Positions 22,001 to 30,300 of a stretch of 64,000 bases of DNA are shown here, one piece after another. The stretch lies in contig JAEMWC010000156.1 of NCBI GenBank assembly GCA_016490735.1, positions 1,130,001-1,194,000 on the forward strand, in the 5' to 3' direction. Source of the stretch: Pachyseris speciosa. Taxonomy: Eukaryota > Cnidaria > Anthozoa > Scleractinia > Pachyseridae. How positions within the stretch are numbered: the first letter of the stretch is position 1; the number at the start of each line of letters is the position of its first letter. The translations under genes were made by a program, and so were the position numbers. The notes under the pieces are model-generated. The model worked only from the letters and a program-made list of their open reading frames with translations. It did no database searches and had not been told where the DNA came from.

Positions 22001-23989
22001 TACATCGCGTTAAAATAATTTTCCTGTATTTCTAGATCATCCCCCAGAGGTGGAGAAGTCCGTGGGCTCTATGGGACGGACCATCGGTATTGCCGTGGGA
22101 TGTGCAGCTGCGTATATTGTTCTTGTTGTGGGTCTCATGATCTACTGCAAGGGCCGACGAGCCAGGCAAAACAAGAGAGCGGTAATAATTCCTCCAGAGT
22201 GCGAGAACCGTAAGTGTTTCCTTTGTCTTTTGCTTTACTTTGATATTTTTGTAATCAATGCTAAGTCATTTGTTAGGGGTAGAATGAACATAGGTATGAA
22301 GCTAGCTAGACGCCTTGTGTTTAAGTTTACTTACGTTTGTTTTGAAAGCTTCGTGAGGTCTCCAGCAATTGAAATTCATTGAGCTTGAATTGATAAGTAC
22401 AAACGAGACTGATTGCTTCGTAGATCGGCTGCACCTTGCTGATTTAAAAGGGCACTGTAACGCTACTTTAGGATCGTTCCTAAAACTTAAAAAAAAAAAA
22501 AACAATTCGCATTAAGCGATACCCACAGAACAGTGGTTTAGTCTGTTGCTGCACTGGCCTATTTTCAATCGTCTAGTGCTACGGATCCAGTGATGGAGAC
22601 TGCATGCTGAAGAAATTGCCATCAACTTAGTATTTACATTTTGAGAAGGGATTTCGGTCTTGCTTTAAAGAGTCTTAAAGTTCCCGCTTTTACCACCTGC
22701 TGCGGAAGACTATTCCACTAAGAGTCGTGAACGATGCGAACTAAACGTTTCTTTGTTTGTGTCTACATGACCGTGAACGGGCAATGAATTCATGTACACG
22801 GTCTTCTCGTTTACAGTGAAAGTCAATGGCGAAATTGAGCATGGAGACACCAACGACATGACAATGAACCCCGTCTACAGATCCCAACCCAGCTATGACA
22901 AAATGGAGTTCCCCAGGCACGATCTGGACGTAATCAGGAGTCTGGGTAACGGCGCCTATGGCCGAGCATTCCTGGCACGAGCCAGCGGCATACGCGACGG
23001 TGAGAAGGAGAACATTGTTGTTGTGAAGTCGCTGGGTAGTAGCGACGATCAGGTGCGGGAAGACTTTAATAAAGAGATGGAGGCGCTGTGTGGATTGCAG
23101 CATGACAATGTGGTGGCGCTGCTTGGCGTCTGCAAGGATGAAGAACCGATTTTTATGATCTTTGAATCAGTGGAGAAGGTTAGTGTGGCTGCATTAGCAG
23201 TTCTCTAATAGTCCTTTCTCTCTTTTGTTAAGGACTAACGTTACTTTCGATTAGGAAATCTGGATTAAGATCTTAAAATCCATATCCTCGGATATCTAAT
23301 CGAACACAATATCTGAAAAAGGATTTCACCGCGGATTTTAAGATCTAAATCCAGATTTCCCAATCGAAAGCACCCTAAAACTAGAAAAACAAGTTAAGAC
23401 CTAAAGGCCAAACTGTGCTTGTCTTTTCCAGGGTGACCTGAAGCAGTTCCTTCTGTCATGTTGCGATAACGGCCGAAGCACATTGAATTCAAGTCAGAAA
23501 TTAGCAATCTGCGGACAAGTGGCGGCTGGGATGAACTACCTCGTCTCAGAAGACTTTGTCCACAAGGATCTTGCTGCGAGAAACTGCATGGTTGGCAGGG
23601 ATCTGCAAGTGAAGATCGGCTTCTTGAGCTTAAGCTACGATCTCTACAACGCCGAGTACTATCGCTTCAACAACATGCAGATTCCACTCCGATGGATGCC
23701 CCCAGAGGCCATCTACGATGACGACTTCTCTCAACAAAGCGACGTTTGGTCCTATGGCGTGCTCGTCTGGGAGGTTTATACTTTCGGTCAGATGCCCTAC
23801 CACGATCGCTCCAACGAAGAGGTGCTAAAATGCATCAAAGATGACCTACGCCTGCCCAAGCCTGATAACTGCCCGAACACTGTGTTGGAAGTGTTGGAGA
23901 AATGCTGGGAAGGGAACCCGCTCGCTCGACCATCGTTTGCAGAGCTCGTGGGTGACGTGAACAGCATCAGCGTAGACAGTCACGTTTAA
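2459..23989 (+). CDS. PTK7-like: Gene 1: PTK7-like receptor pseudokinase (5' partial)
   Basis: Single-pass surface receptor of the PTK7/Lemon class, acting in vertebrates as a catalytically inactive co-receptor for Wnt and planar-polarity signalling. The exons I support are 2459-2746, 4766-5050, 7052-7309, 10082-10354, 14092-14364 and 15090-15365 (six Ig domains), 18406-18435 and 20356-20385 (alternative 30-nt microexons), 22036-22209 (transmembrane), and 22817-23178 and 23432-23989 (pseudokinase, stop TAA). All joins are GT-AG and keep frame; ectodomain joins are phase 1, the kinase-internal join is phase 0. No signal peptide exon is visible. The first in-window Ig matches the second Ig of gene 3, so an N-terminal Ig and leader probably lie left of base 1. 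That would give seven Igs, as in vertebrate PTK7. No AATAAA lies within 1.1 kb of the stop. Confidence 0.9.
3122..3571 (-). pseudogene. LINE reverse-transcriptase C-terminal fragment
   Basis: A 149-codon minus-strand open frame carries a signature of the C-terminal end of non-LTR retrotransposon ORF2 proteins in marine invertebrates: MVYKSLNGLAPEY, then KPRTNYLKNSFSYTGA and VLWNSLP. The upstream part (PFNEPLYNKVLDTTNDIL) looks like a different dispersed repeat fused to it. The catalytic reverse transcriptase is absent, so this is a 5'-truncated dead copy in the first visible intron of gene 1. Its 3' end is probably near 2950, where the minus strand reads AATAAAG. Confidence 0.8.
3740..4020. 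repeat. Degenerate minisatellite-like tract
   Basis: Variants of a short motif such as 'gctgaatgg(ct)' and 'gaatgactg' recur about ten times without strict periodicity. No coding potential is visible. Confidence 0.4.
4045..4094. repeat. (TTA)n microsatellite
   Basis: An uninterrupted ATT/TTA run followed by a second short (TTA)n patch near 4180. The next 300 bases (to about 4510) contain no exon. The segment around 4258-4400 ('ggccctattggcc...ttcacgtctccc') looks like a dispersed repeat, but I cannot name it. Confidence 0.85.
4766..5050 (+). CDS. PTK7-like: Gene 1 exon: Ig domain
   Basis: Acceptor 'accatttcgcag', donor GTAAGT, 285 nt, phase 1-1. A canonical I-set-like domain: VNLPCKAIGNPEPTIEWY gives the B-strand Cys and C-strand Trp, NGTLQIKNV the E strand, and AQVYKCTAKN the F-strand Cys. 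The 'NPEPTIEW' stretch is typical of cell-adhesion I-set domains. Confidence 0.92.
5164..6635. mobile_element. Non-autonomous DNA transposon, about 1.47 kb
   Basis: The left end 'ttccagaaaaaatccac' plus 'cccccgacgg' is matched in inverse at the right end ('cccatctgtcggggg...gtggattttttctggaa'). Just inside both ends lie 'ggaaatccaggcgggaggggggt'-type tandem units. A possible 3-bp ATT duplication flanks the element. No transposase domain is visible. An 83-codon open frame at 5377-5628 is unrecognised. The element fills most of the intron between the second and third visible Ig exons of gene 1. Confidence 0.7.
7052..7309 (+). CDS. PTK7-like: Gene 1 exon: Ig domain
   Basis: Acceptor 'ttacattgcag', donor GTAAGC, 258 nt, phase 1-1. 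The motifs are TEVNCEKPAGSPEPTITW, then TLLINKTKIKDTGSYTC and TAKNIGG. It is the shortest Ig exon of this gene but has both disulfide cysteines and the core tryptophan. Confidence 0.92.
7310..10081. other. Intron of gene 1, no exon seen
   Basis: No Ig-like or other convincing coding sequence on either strand. A LINE 3' end is listed separately. The stretch 8730-8850 contains repeated 'ggcaa/ggtaacc' motifs and the partial inverted pair 'aggtgcca'/'tggcacct', which could be a MITE; I do not see matching ends clearly enough to call it. Confidence 0.6.
9428..9520 (-). repeat. LINE 3' end with (TTG)n tail
   Basis: On the minus strand the sequence ends 'ggaaaataaagtatttg' followed by about six TTG units: a polyadenylation-like AATAAAG and a trinucleotide tail, typical of cnidarian non-LTR elements. 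A 132-codon minus-strand open frame (9347-9745) runs through it, but its C-terminal part is only translated tail. The N-terminal part is unrecognised. Confidence 0.55.
10082..10354 (+). CDS. PTK7-like: Gene 1 exon: Ig domain
   Basis: Acceptor 'attaattttag', donor GTGAGT, 273 nt, phase 1-1. EPVFLDCLAKSTPPAKISW, NGTLVIVKATPLDSGLYRC and SADHPGG give the two cysteines, tryptophan and tyrosine-corner pattern. It resembles the third Ig of gene 3 (49496-49798) in position and in the FLDCLA/FLNCLA motif. Confidence 0.92.
11279..11416. repeat. Interstitial telomere-like (TTAGGG)n tract
   Basis: Perfect and degenerate TTAGGG units alternate with a GAGCTAGGG variant, about 20 units in all. TTAGGG is the cnidarian and vertebrate telomere unit. 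The tract lies inside the 2.5-kb element, so it is probably part of that element rather than a chromosome-fusion scar. Open frames in several registers here (Arg-Val, Leu-Thr, Pro-Asn repeats) are translations of the repeat, not genes. Confidence 0.9.
12175..12690 (-). other. 171-codon open frame inside the 2.5-kb element, unknown
   Basis: A minus-strand frame whose central part has a compositionally protein-like stretch (LSLAEGITFPQFIAAEVGAV and a Lys/Arg-rich N-terminus). It matches no domain I recognise and has no transposase DDE pattern that I can see. An opposite-strand frame of 130 codons overlaps it, so either may be chance. If the element is dispersed, conservation of this frame between copies would be the test. 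Confidence 0.25.
13617..13968. mobile_element. piggyBac-type MITE, TTAA target site
   Basis: A 352-bp element AGGGAACC...GGTTCCCT with TTAA directly on both sides (13613-13616, 13969-13972). Inverted repeats extend about 150 bp from each end (for example 'ttttaaaacgtggatataact' inverted at about 13880), leaving a short centre. TTAA duplication and AGGG/CCCT termini fit piggyBac-like elements. It ends 123 bp before the acceptor of the next Ig exon of gene 1. Confidence 0.85.
14092..14364 (+). CDS. PTK7-like: Gene 1 exon: Ig domain
   Basis: Acceptor 'ccttttgttag', donor GTAAGT, 273 nt, phase 1-1. QRIECNFEGYPPIVVTW, DNVLYFKSVEKEDQGRYWC and SYVNVSVYG. The last motif is shared with the fifth Ig of gene 3 (47493-47765), where the exon has the same length, making these positional counterparts. 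An open frame extends upstream to 13956, but that part is intron and MITE. Confidence 0.93.
15090..15365 (+). CDS. PTK7-like: Gene 1 exon: membrane-proximal Ig domain
   Basis: Acceptor 'tttctgttcccag', donor GTAAGT, 276 nt, phase 1-1. RPKNTTAYVDDHLWLHC, GDPKPKISWSKD, HPNGTLHIKEVQLVDRGRYYC and IAANHAEMKQSK. It is the counterpart of the sixth Ig of gene 3 (46980-47255, same length). The exon ends in a single A that joins the microexon as Asn (AAC), or joins the transmembrane exon directly as Asn (AAT) if the microexons are skipped. Confidence 0.95.
15520..16915. repeat. Tandem duplication of about 390 bp, each copy interrupted
   Basis: Copy 1 begins 'ttttccaagccgtcattgcc' at about 15524 and runs to about 15897, then resumes at 16318-16335. 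Copy 2 begins at about 16341, is interrupted at about 16405-16572 and continues to about 16910. The shared tract from 'gatgcctcc(a/g)aagccagtgatg' to 'cttagtcttcataatgg' is nearly identical, so the duplication is recent. Copy 1 carries the 420-bp MITE; copy 2 carries an unrelated AT-rich insertion. Confidence 0.85.
15898..16317. mobile_element. 420-bp MITE, AATGGC target duplication
   Basis: Flanked by AATGGC at 15892-15897 and 16318-16323, with the uninterrupted sibling copy reading 'cataatggctac' at about 16889. That is a direct empty site. Ends read 'cacatttatactg' and 'cagtataaatcgggcc'. The interior is built of many 'gacggatgatccgtc'-like self-complementary units in both orientations, so the whole element can fold extensively. 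No coding capacity. Confidence 0.8.
17019..17114. repeat. Imperfect palindrome
   Basis: 'ataccatggaatatctcacgagtcac' is mirrored by 'gtgacgagtgggatattccacggtat' around a centre near 17066. It is a foldback-type repeat in the intron before the microexon. Confidence 0.7.
17138..17330. mobile_element. MITE with about 26-bp inverted ends
   Basis: The left end 'tttataccatgccatagaaa' followed by 'atacag' is exactly inverted at the right end. The interior contains two related 'gatgggaaggtt' units. Non-coding. Confidence 0.75.
17703..17721. repeat. Poly-C tract
   Basis: About 19 consecutive C bases followed by CTTCCCCCGGG. Assembly length here is likely unreliable. Bases 17340-18200 around it contain no exon that I can see. 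Confidence 0.9.
18406..18435 (+). CDS. PTK7-like: Gene 1 microexon a (10 residues)
   Basis: Acceptor 'tgtcttttcag', donor GTAAGTGAG, 30 nt, phase 1-1. With the flanking split codons it adds NKASNNHGAY before the Asp of the transmembrane exon. It lies in the stalk between the last Ig and the membrane. The duplicate is at 20356. I infer it is coding from perfect splice sites, phase compatibility and conservation of the duplicate. Transcript data would confirm it. Confidence 0.75.
19393..19847. repeat. Perfect 185-bp inverted repeat, 85-bp spacer
   Basis: Arms 19393-19577 and 19663-19847 are exact reverse complements over 185 bases by direct reading. The spacer is a GC-rich run of 'cgtccccgat/cgtccccgac' units. 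Such a perfect palindrome is either very recent or an assembly/haplotype artefact. Confidence 0.9.
19652..19724 (+). tRNA. tRNA-like sequence, probably a pseudogene or SINE head
   Basis: A 73-nt sequence with a 7-bp acceptor stem (GACCTTG/CGAGGTC), a D arm with a perfect A box (TAGCTCAGTCGG) and a 5-bp T stem around GGTTCGATTCC, a perfect B box. The anticodon arm does not pair properly: only CGG/CCG is possible and the loop is too large. I therefore do not assign an amino acid. The inverted partner at 19516-19577 lacks the 5' eleven bases. RNA polymerase III could still recognise the boxes. Confidence 0.5.
20356..20385 (+). CDS. PTK7-like: Gene 1 microexon b (10 residues)
   Basis: Duplicate of microexon a with one base change (GGG to GTG), giving KASNNHVAY instead of KASNNHGAY. 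Acceptor and donor are unchanged (cttttcag, GTAAGTGAA). Because both are 30 nt and phase 1-1, a alone, b alone, both, or neither all preserve the reading frame. Confidence 0.72.
20875..21213. mobile_element. 339-bp MITE in copy 2 of the duplication
   Basis: Ends 'aaaacccacgtataagaacc' and its inverse 'ggttctcatacgcgggtttt' match at 17 of 20 positions. The interior has more 'aagaacctg' units in both orientations. It is absent from copy 1. Confidence 0.8.
22036..22209 (+). CDS. PTK7-like: Gene 1 transmembrane exon
   Basis: Acceptor 'tgtatttctag', donor GTAAGT, 174 nt, phase 1-1. It begins HPPEVEKSVGSMGR, then a membrane helix IGIAVGCAAAYIVLVVGLMI and a basic stop-transfer segment CKGRRARQNKR. 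The GIAVGCAA(A/G)Y core is shared with gene 2. Confidence 0.93.
22817..23178 (+). CDS. PTK7-like: Gene 1 pseudokinase exon 1 (N-lobe)
   Basis: Acceptor 'tcgtttacag', donor GTTAGT, 362 nt, phase 1 to 0. The juxtamembrane part holds MNPVY, an NPxY-type motif. The kinase N-lobe has an intact glycine loop LGNGAYGRAFL, the ATP-anchoring lysine in IVVVKSL, the alpha-C glutamate in FNKEMEAL, and the NVVALLGVC strand. It joins the C-lobe exon after ESVEK. Confidence 0.94.
23240..23375. repeat. Hairpin MITE in the kinase intron of gene 1
   Basis: 'ctttcgattaggaaatctgg' is mirrored by 'ccagatttcccaatcgaaag', with further pairing of 'aagatcttaaaatcc' and 'ggattttaagatct'. Together it makes a stem of about 40 bp around an AT-rich centre. 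Confidence 0.75.
23432..23989 (+). CDS. PTK7-like: Gene 1 pseudokinase exon 2 (C-lobe) and stop
   Basis: Acceptor 'gtcttttccag', 558 nt including TAA. The catalytic loop reads HKDLAARN (Lys in place of Arg, as in PTK7). The metal-binding DFG is replaced by FLS (KIGFLSLS), the activation segment is YNAEYYRFNN, then PLRWMPPEAI, SDVWSYGVLVWE and CWEGNPLARPSF follow. Loss of the DFG aspartate predicts no phosphotransfer. The tail after the last helix is only about 15 residues. Confidence 0.95.
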   Translation, partial: GDLKQFLLSCCDNGRSTLNSSQKLAICGQVAAGMNYLVSEDFVHKDLAARNCMVGRDLQVKIGFLSLSYDLYNAEYYRFNNMQIPLRWMPPEAIYDDDFSQQSDVWSYGVLVWEVYTFGQMPYHDRSNEEVLKCIKDDLRLPKPDNCPNTVLEVLEKCWEGNPLARPSFAELVGDVNSISVDSHV

Positions 23990-26900
23990 GCTCCTCGCCT
24001 CACGCGGTTGTTGTTTCTGCTATACATGGGTTTTGAAGCTAAATTCCAAGCACTGATGATTATTACAACTGACAGTATGAACTCTTTCTTTCACGTGGTG
24101 GGTCTATTGCTTGATGCTTTGATGTCGTGTCATGTGATTTGCACGTGATTTCCTCTTGCAGGCACGTGAACCTTATTGCATGCGAGACGTCGTTTCTCGC
24201 GTGATACGTCTTGTGCAACACGTGCTTTATGCATCATACACGTATATTAATGATTACGAAAGGTACACTGTTGATGTAAGATAATTAGCTCTAAATTTTA
24301 GCTTCAAACTTATGGTAACTAAGCCAACTCTGCGGCTGGACTTTAACAGATTTGCCTTCTGTCGTCCTGTTTTAAAATGCTCCCAAGATCACAGCGGGTA
24401 TTTCAGGAAAGCGGGTTGAGGTCCGAATATTTTATCTGTTGCTGGGAGTTTGCTCTTTTATGTTTAATTTGCACTGAGATAACGTTTTATAACTACAGGG
24501 AAGTGAATTGTTTAGGCCTAGGTTTAAATTTCAGACCTGACCGAAAAAAAGCCTTGAATGGCTGGTTTTATCGAGCGAAGCCTGGAACGTTTTCTCTTCA
24601 GAGGAACTAGAGAAATGTACAAGACCTCCTGCTGACGTAGAGTTACGTCCGTTAGGGGAAGCAAAGCAGTGAGAATTTTAGAAAGAATATTCCTTTTCTC
24701 AAAGGATTTAATTTAATAGTAATTAATAAGCATCAGGTTTAGGTTAGGTGTATGGACTAGTTCACTGGGGTACGGTTTCATTTGCTCACTTTCACCCGTC
24801 CCTCGTGTGATAACGTCGAAAAGAAGAGAAGCACTTTTGGTATTGCCTTTTGTGGGGAGTGGCGGTGGGGCGGAGGTCGTGGATGGGTTTTTTTTACGTG
24901 TGTTTCTCAAAACTCTGGAAAACATTTCGGGCCCGGGAAGTATTTTTCAAGTCGGTTTTCCATCCATTGGTACTAGCTTTTTTGGCAAACTAGCCCAATG
25001 TATTTCTCAAATTTATAGAGTGCTGTCTTAAAAATTTCTGGTAATGAACCCACTGTACATCAAATAGTATTTCGGGACCGAACCGTTTCCGGGAGTCTCG
25101 AGAAACCCGCGCAAAGCAGGTCGATTCGAGAACCTCCATCCTTGAAGGAGTATTCTTCTCATTAAAAATGGCCAAAGTGGAAAAAAGAGTATAATGGGGA
25201 AGAGTTCATCGTTCAAATGAAACCGTATGCTTGACAGGGCCAAAATGTAATTTAAGGCATGGGGTCGCGGGGATGGCCTGGTAGATTTTAACTGTATTTT
25301 CTAAATTAGTTTTTCCAACGCTGGCATTCTAGTTGAATGGTCAGCTGATTAATATATAAGCTTTCGCCATTTTTTTTTTCAGTTCCAAATATGTTTGCTT
25401 GTGAAACTATGTTACCTGTTCACTTATGATCGGGTTAGTTTGGAACGTTCAAGTCCGTGGCGGCATTTGTCGCTAAATTTTAAATCTCCCTTCAAGAGCT
25501 CTTTTCAAATACTTGCAGAGAAATTAGGGACTTGACGAACGAGGACTTTTTCTTCCGGAGAAGAGCAGGAGTCAAATATTAGGTGTGATTCAATTCTGTA
25601 CTTTGAGTCACGGACGAAATTTAATGCTTTGCCTCTCATTATACAGCTTAAGGTGGTGCTAACTTACGCGCCTGAGTGAGATATTTAAATGTCACTTTCC
25701 ATCTCAAAGCTATTGAGCATTTCTCTTCTGTATTGTTCATTACACTGTATGTTGTAGTATTTCATCTTCTTCGTTTGTAGATCAGTTCTTAAGTCGAGCT
25801 ATTGAAACAAAAACCAGGTAATTGTAAGCTATGAGGCAATCCTCTTCGTTTTCCTTTTATGGACAATTTTTCATTTTTTGCTCTGGCTCTTTCTGGGATG
25901 TGCAAAGTTTGAATGAATACCCTCTCTCTTTATTTACTCTTCATTTAATTCACGATTTTAAAAGGACAATGTGCTGCGACTTCCCCGGGAAAAATTTCCA
26001 TTAATTTAAGTTAATTAAGCGAAAAGCTTTTAAACTAATTCTTTAAACGTGCTTCTTCCATTTCAAAAGTGGGCCATATTCTTATTTTATTTTGCATATT
26101 AGCCAATTAAACACAGAGACGACAGCTGAAGGGGGTTGTATCGATTGATTATAGCGAAAATTTTGGCTGGTTTGACTTTGGTTCTTGGACGTGACACCTG
26201 GGAAAGAGCTGTTTGTTGGTGTTGCGTGACATATGGTAACGTTTGACGTGACATCTTCGTGCGAGTCTGGCAAAGCCATGTGTTGCGTTGTTATTTTTGC
26301 GAAGTTTTTTTCTTTTTTGTCGTTATTACGCCGTGTACGATGTATTTGCTCATTTCGTCGCTGTTAGTTTAGTATTACATGTGTGTTTTGTAGCGTCGGA
26401 ACGATCTTTTTTAATCAGGACAGTTTTATAGTGGTTACATTTTGTCACCGAACATTGTGTTCGGCTATTATTTGTTTATAATCTTAACAGCATAAACAGT
26501 ATAGTACGCTGTGATGACTAAAAGTTGTGTTTTTAAAAATTATTCTTTTTAACAAATTGTAAATATTCATAATAGATTTTGTGGATTGTAAACTGTGATA
26601 CGAGTAGGAATAAGCCGGTGTGAAGCGCATTAAAATCAATTTTAGTAAGTAAAAAAAGAAAAAATAAAGCATGAGTTGTCGTGTTCCCAGATCGCATATT
26701 TGAGTAAACTAGCACAGTTTGATGTAGCTGAATTTGGATCTTGAGCTACGGTGTTTGCCCCCAATCAAAATAAATGCCGGCGAAAGGTTTTTATGTGATA
26801 TTGCAAAGAAAAACTCCTAGTTTTCATAACAACTAACCAAAACATTTCAGGCGGAAGGCTTCTCTCTCCAAACATGTATTACACTAAAGCAATTAATTAC

Positions 26901-27056
26901 GCGGGATGGCCAAAGGCAGACCGCGTTGAGGTTTCGGTCGATCGTAGCCACAAATTGCAATGTTTCTTTAAAGTTTCCCGTATCCGCGGGAAGTCTCGAG
27001 AGAATGGTTCGATTTCATTGGCTCTCAAGAAAATCGTGCGATTTCATTGGCTTGAC

Positions 27057-27243
27057 TACAGGTCACATTCCACAGGCCACAGGTGCAGGTCACTGTTTTA
27101 TTGATTGGTAACTAAGCCAACAAGTTTCTCCTCAATCTAAAAGAAAATTTTGGATAGTGATTAGGGCTAGAAGACACTTTTGGGCTTCTTTATTTATCTG
27201 TAGCGTGGTGACCTGTATGTTGACCTGTAGAGTGTGACCTGTA
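27057..27243. repeat. Inverted element rich in ACAGGTCAC units
   Basis: 'ctacaggtcacattccacagg' near the left end and 'tagagtgtgacctgtac' at the right end are near inverses. Additional 'caggtcac' and 'gtgacctgta' units lie inside. This is probably a MITE. Confidence 0.55.
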
Positions 27244-27440
27244 CATTATACCCGACGCTCGTAAGATCATTCGCTGTGCTCGCCTTCGCGTACATTTACT
27301 AATGGAACGCGTTTGCTTTTTAGGCATAGATGCAACCTGAATAAATTTTGTTATTTAAGAAAACGTATTGTCGGTTTTTGCTTCTTATTTTCCGAAAATT
27401 TTATAATTTTACTCGATCTATGGCAACAAACCAAAATCCT

Positions 27441-27482
27441 AGCTATCACGCGATAGAAATCTCGAGCTCATGATCAAATTGT
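27441..27482. repeat. Terminal fragment of the TTAA palindromic family
   Basis: 'agctatcacgcgatagaaat', 'ctcgagctcatgat' and 'caaattg' followed by TTAA reproduce the right end of the 18,991-20,024 element. The rest is missing. Confidence 0.75.
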
Positions 27483-28730
27483 TAAATATTTGGTCGGTAA
27501 AAATTCGCTAAGACATCACACCAGCCCGGTGTAAAATAATGTAATTATATAAAACATGCCAGTGGTATAACCAAAAACGCCCTCAAAGCACCCTTTCAGA
27601 ACGCCAGACTCCTTTTTTTGGCGCATTTACGTTTCCATCAAGTTAATCAACCCAAATTTTAATTAACGCCAACCCCATTGAGTTACATTTTTTCTCCAAG
27701 GTACAAGTTACACCGTTTGTAATACTGTTCTCGATCCATGTTTGTATTTCCTTTTTTGGCTGCTCATTCAAACGGATTGTGACTCTCGCTAGCCGTTCAA
27801 AGTTTAATGCTTATATGGACAAACACACCCGTGTGAACGCCTCTAGTCGTCTTGTTAACAATTATCCCGCGAAATTCGCCGGACTGTCGCCTGATACCTA
27901 GCCGACGACGGCGATTTCATTTTTCGCAGCGGGAGGAAAGAAAAAACACTTCCTCCCGTCGCGAAAAAAAAAATCGCCTGATCGCAGGTTAGGGGCAATG
28001 GTGGTAGAGAGTACTTTAACTTGACCTCCGAAACATAAAAAATACCATAACGCATTAAATCGTTGAAAAGTTACTGTCACTTTGTGATTAATTACATAAA
28101 TCAAAATCTTTGACATGGGCTTAAGACTTTGATTTCGTACTTAAATCAAAAGTACTTTCTAGTATAAACCGGCCCCTTACGAAGAAAAAGCTTCGCATAA
28201 CTCGAGAATGGGTTAGAAACGAGCAAATGAGATCAGAGATAGCAAAACTGTTTCTTCATATCGCCAGAGCGAAAGATCATTTTAATCGATGACATAATCA
28301 TCAAATTCTAGGTTCAACAGCTCGGCTTTCTCAGTCTTTTACATTGTTAAATTAGATTGCTTTTTTTCGATACTTTTATAGTCATTAAGAAAATATACAT
28401 CAGACTCTATACTTTGATCACATTCAAGCCTGTGCTCAGGTTGTGAAAAAGGAAGGGCGAGAAGGAGAACGCAAAAATAAAACATGCGGAGTGTAAGGAC
28501 AGGGAATTCCCCCTCTACTTTCTCATTATTCATCATGTGCAAGTCACTACATTTTCATGGATCTCTCCTCTGCTGATTAATTTCGCGGGCACGACGGGAC
28601 CCGTTACAACACTATTAAGGCGGGGGTATACTTGACCGCCGTTTTAAGGTCGCTTAACATGGATTTAATGTTAATAACTCGTTCGCATTTCAAGCAATCA
28701 AAAATCCCTACGTAAGCTCATTGCACGAAG

Positions 28731-29240
28731 CTATGTTGTGGGATATATATGCTGTGTGATTTTTCTTGGTGATTTTGGGGTATATTTGGGAAGAGAGATT
28801 TTTTTTTTCTCAAAGGAAAGAAGATTTAATGAAGGTTTAAAATTGGGATTTGAAGTTAATAGACGGAGACGAAACAGTTTCCCCAGCAACCTGCAGTGCC
28901 CTTGTGGGGTGTCAGCTGTCTGGTGGTGTTTCAAGACATTCCAGTTTAAACATTTCAATCTCTTCTTCAAACTCCTTAATATTTCACTCAAATTCACTAG
29001 CACCCCCACCATAAGGCCAGTGCAAATGTTCTTGGGTCCAAGATATTGGATGCCATAATTTGAAGAACGTTTTGGGTTTTGTTGAAAATTGCTGGGAGTT
29101 GTATTTTTTCTCAACAAATTCGACATGTAAAGCGGACGACTGGTTGAGGAAAGGGTCCGATTCTTAAGTAAAGGTAATTCCAAACAAACGAAAATTAACC
29201 GAAACACTGCAATTCTGTTAAACAATCCATGATACCACAC
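28731..29240 (-). pseudogene. Possible LINE ORF2 C-terminal relic
   Basis: A 169-codon minus-strand frame containing SSTSRPLY and NYGIQYLGPK resembles the region just before the C-terminus of non-LTR ORF2 proteins, where a WNSLP-type motif would follow; here it does not, suggesting a frameshift. No other domain is recognisable and it could be chance. Confidence 0.3.
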
Positions 29241-30030
29241 GCCTTACGTATTGCAGTTGGCCCTTTTTTGACAGCGAGAGTCAGCGCGACCTAGACCCGA
29301 ACTTAACTATTCAGAGAGCCTTTTTCGCCTTAGAAAAAACTGATTCCATCCCCTTACGGATGGGCAAACACCTTTGTTTTAAGTGCGAAAAATGGGCGAG
29401 CCGAAGACAGCTTGGAAATTCCGAGAATAAAGGTCAATGCCCTAAAAATTTGCGTGTTAGATATTCAGCAAAAAGAAGTCTAACATACTGATGCAACAAC
29501 ATTAGCCAAAACAACTGATATGCCTTAAAAACGCCATAAAACGACCGTTGAGTATTGTGCTTTGATATTCTCTTTGGGTGTACTAGCGGTAAGACTCGGG
29601 ACGAGACCACGAAATAACTGCCACACGTTGGTCTTATGACAAGCCGCTTGACTGTGAAAACTATTATGCCACCATACACATTTCTCGCATATGGGTCTGG
29701 TGTCATGATCAAGCAGGTTACCGGTTAAGCGGTCTTGTTGCGTGTGACCTCAACCAATAGTGTAATGCAAGAAATATTTAGAACGAGCTAGTGATGTGAA
29801 ATTTCGATGATGGAGATGCATGTGCTATATGCATGAACGAGACGGATGGCGATAATTTCGTACAACAAAACCTTCCCTATAAAATGTTTGGTCTACCTTC
29901 CCCATATCATCACCAAACCCGACCCGACGTTTTGGAAACATAAAAGAACAGAAAGTACGGTAGTGGATGAGTTATCTCCTTCCTTCTCTGGTGTGTTCCT
30001 AAGCTTGAAATATGCTCCGTGACATACGTG

Positions 30031-30300
30031 ATCAAATCAAATCAAATCAATTTATTTAAGATCGATGGCGTGAGGAGTGGCTGCCCAATTTCCCGAGCCG
30101 GGAGCATTTCGGATCAAATTGGAATTTAGAAGTGTTGGTGTTTGAGGAGGGGGGAAACCGGAGTACCCGGAGAAAAACCTCTTGGAGCAGAGAAGAGAAC
30201 CAACAACAAACTCAACCCACATATAACATCAAGTCCGGGAATCAAACCCGGCGCACATTGGTGGAAGGCAAGTGTTCTCACCACTGCGCCATCTCTGCTA
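30031..30300 (-). mobile_element. tRNA-derived SINE, diverged copy
   Basis: On the minus strand: tRNA-like head with 'gcgcagtggtgagaac' and a B box (GGGTTTGATTCCC), then 'gttggttctcttctctgctc', 'ccgggtactccggttt' and a TTTGA-repeat tail. It is the same family as 49255-49450 and 57257-57438, with more substitutions and a longer 3' part. Confidence 0.8.

Larger units (their letters stand above)
23990..30030. other. Intergenic, 3' flank of gene 1
   Basis: No convincing exon. No AATAAA occurs in the first 1.1 kb after the stop; ATTAAA is at 25161 and AATAAA near 26664 and 26768, so the 3' end of gene 1 is unresolved. Repeats here include a CAGGTCAC-rich inverted element and a TTAA-element end, listed separately. 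Confidence 0.5.

Noticed and set aside
22050..22382. Reading the gene 1 transmembrane frame as a 110-codon protein on its own
   Set aside because: Bases after 22209 follow a GTAAGT donor; the remainder is intron.
22741..23103. 120-codon minus-strand frame opposite the gene 1 kinase exon
   Set aside because: Antisense shadow of the kinase N-lobe.
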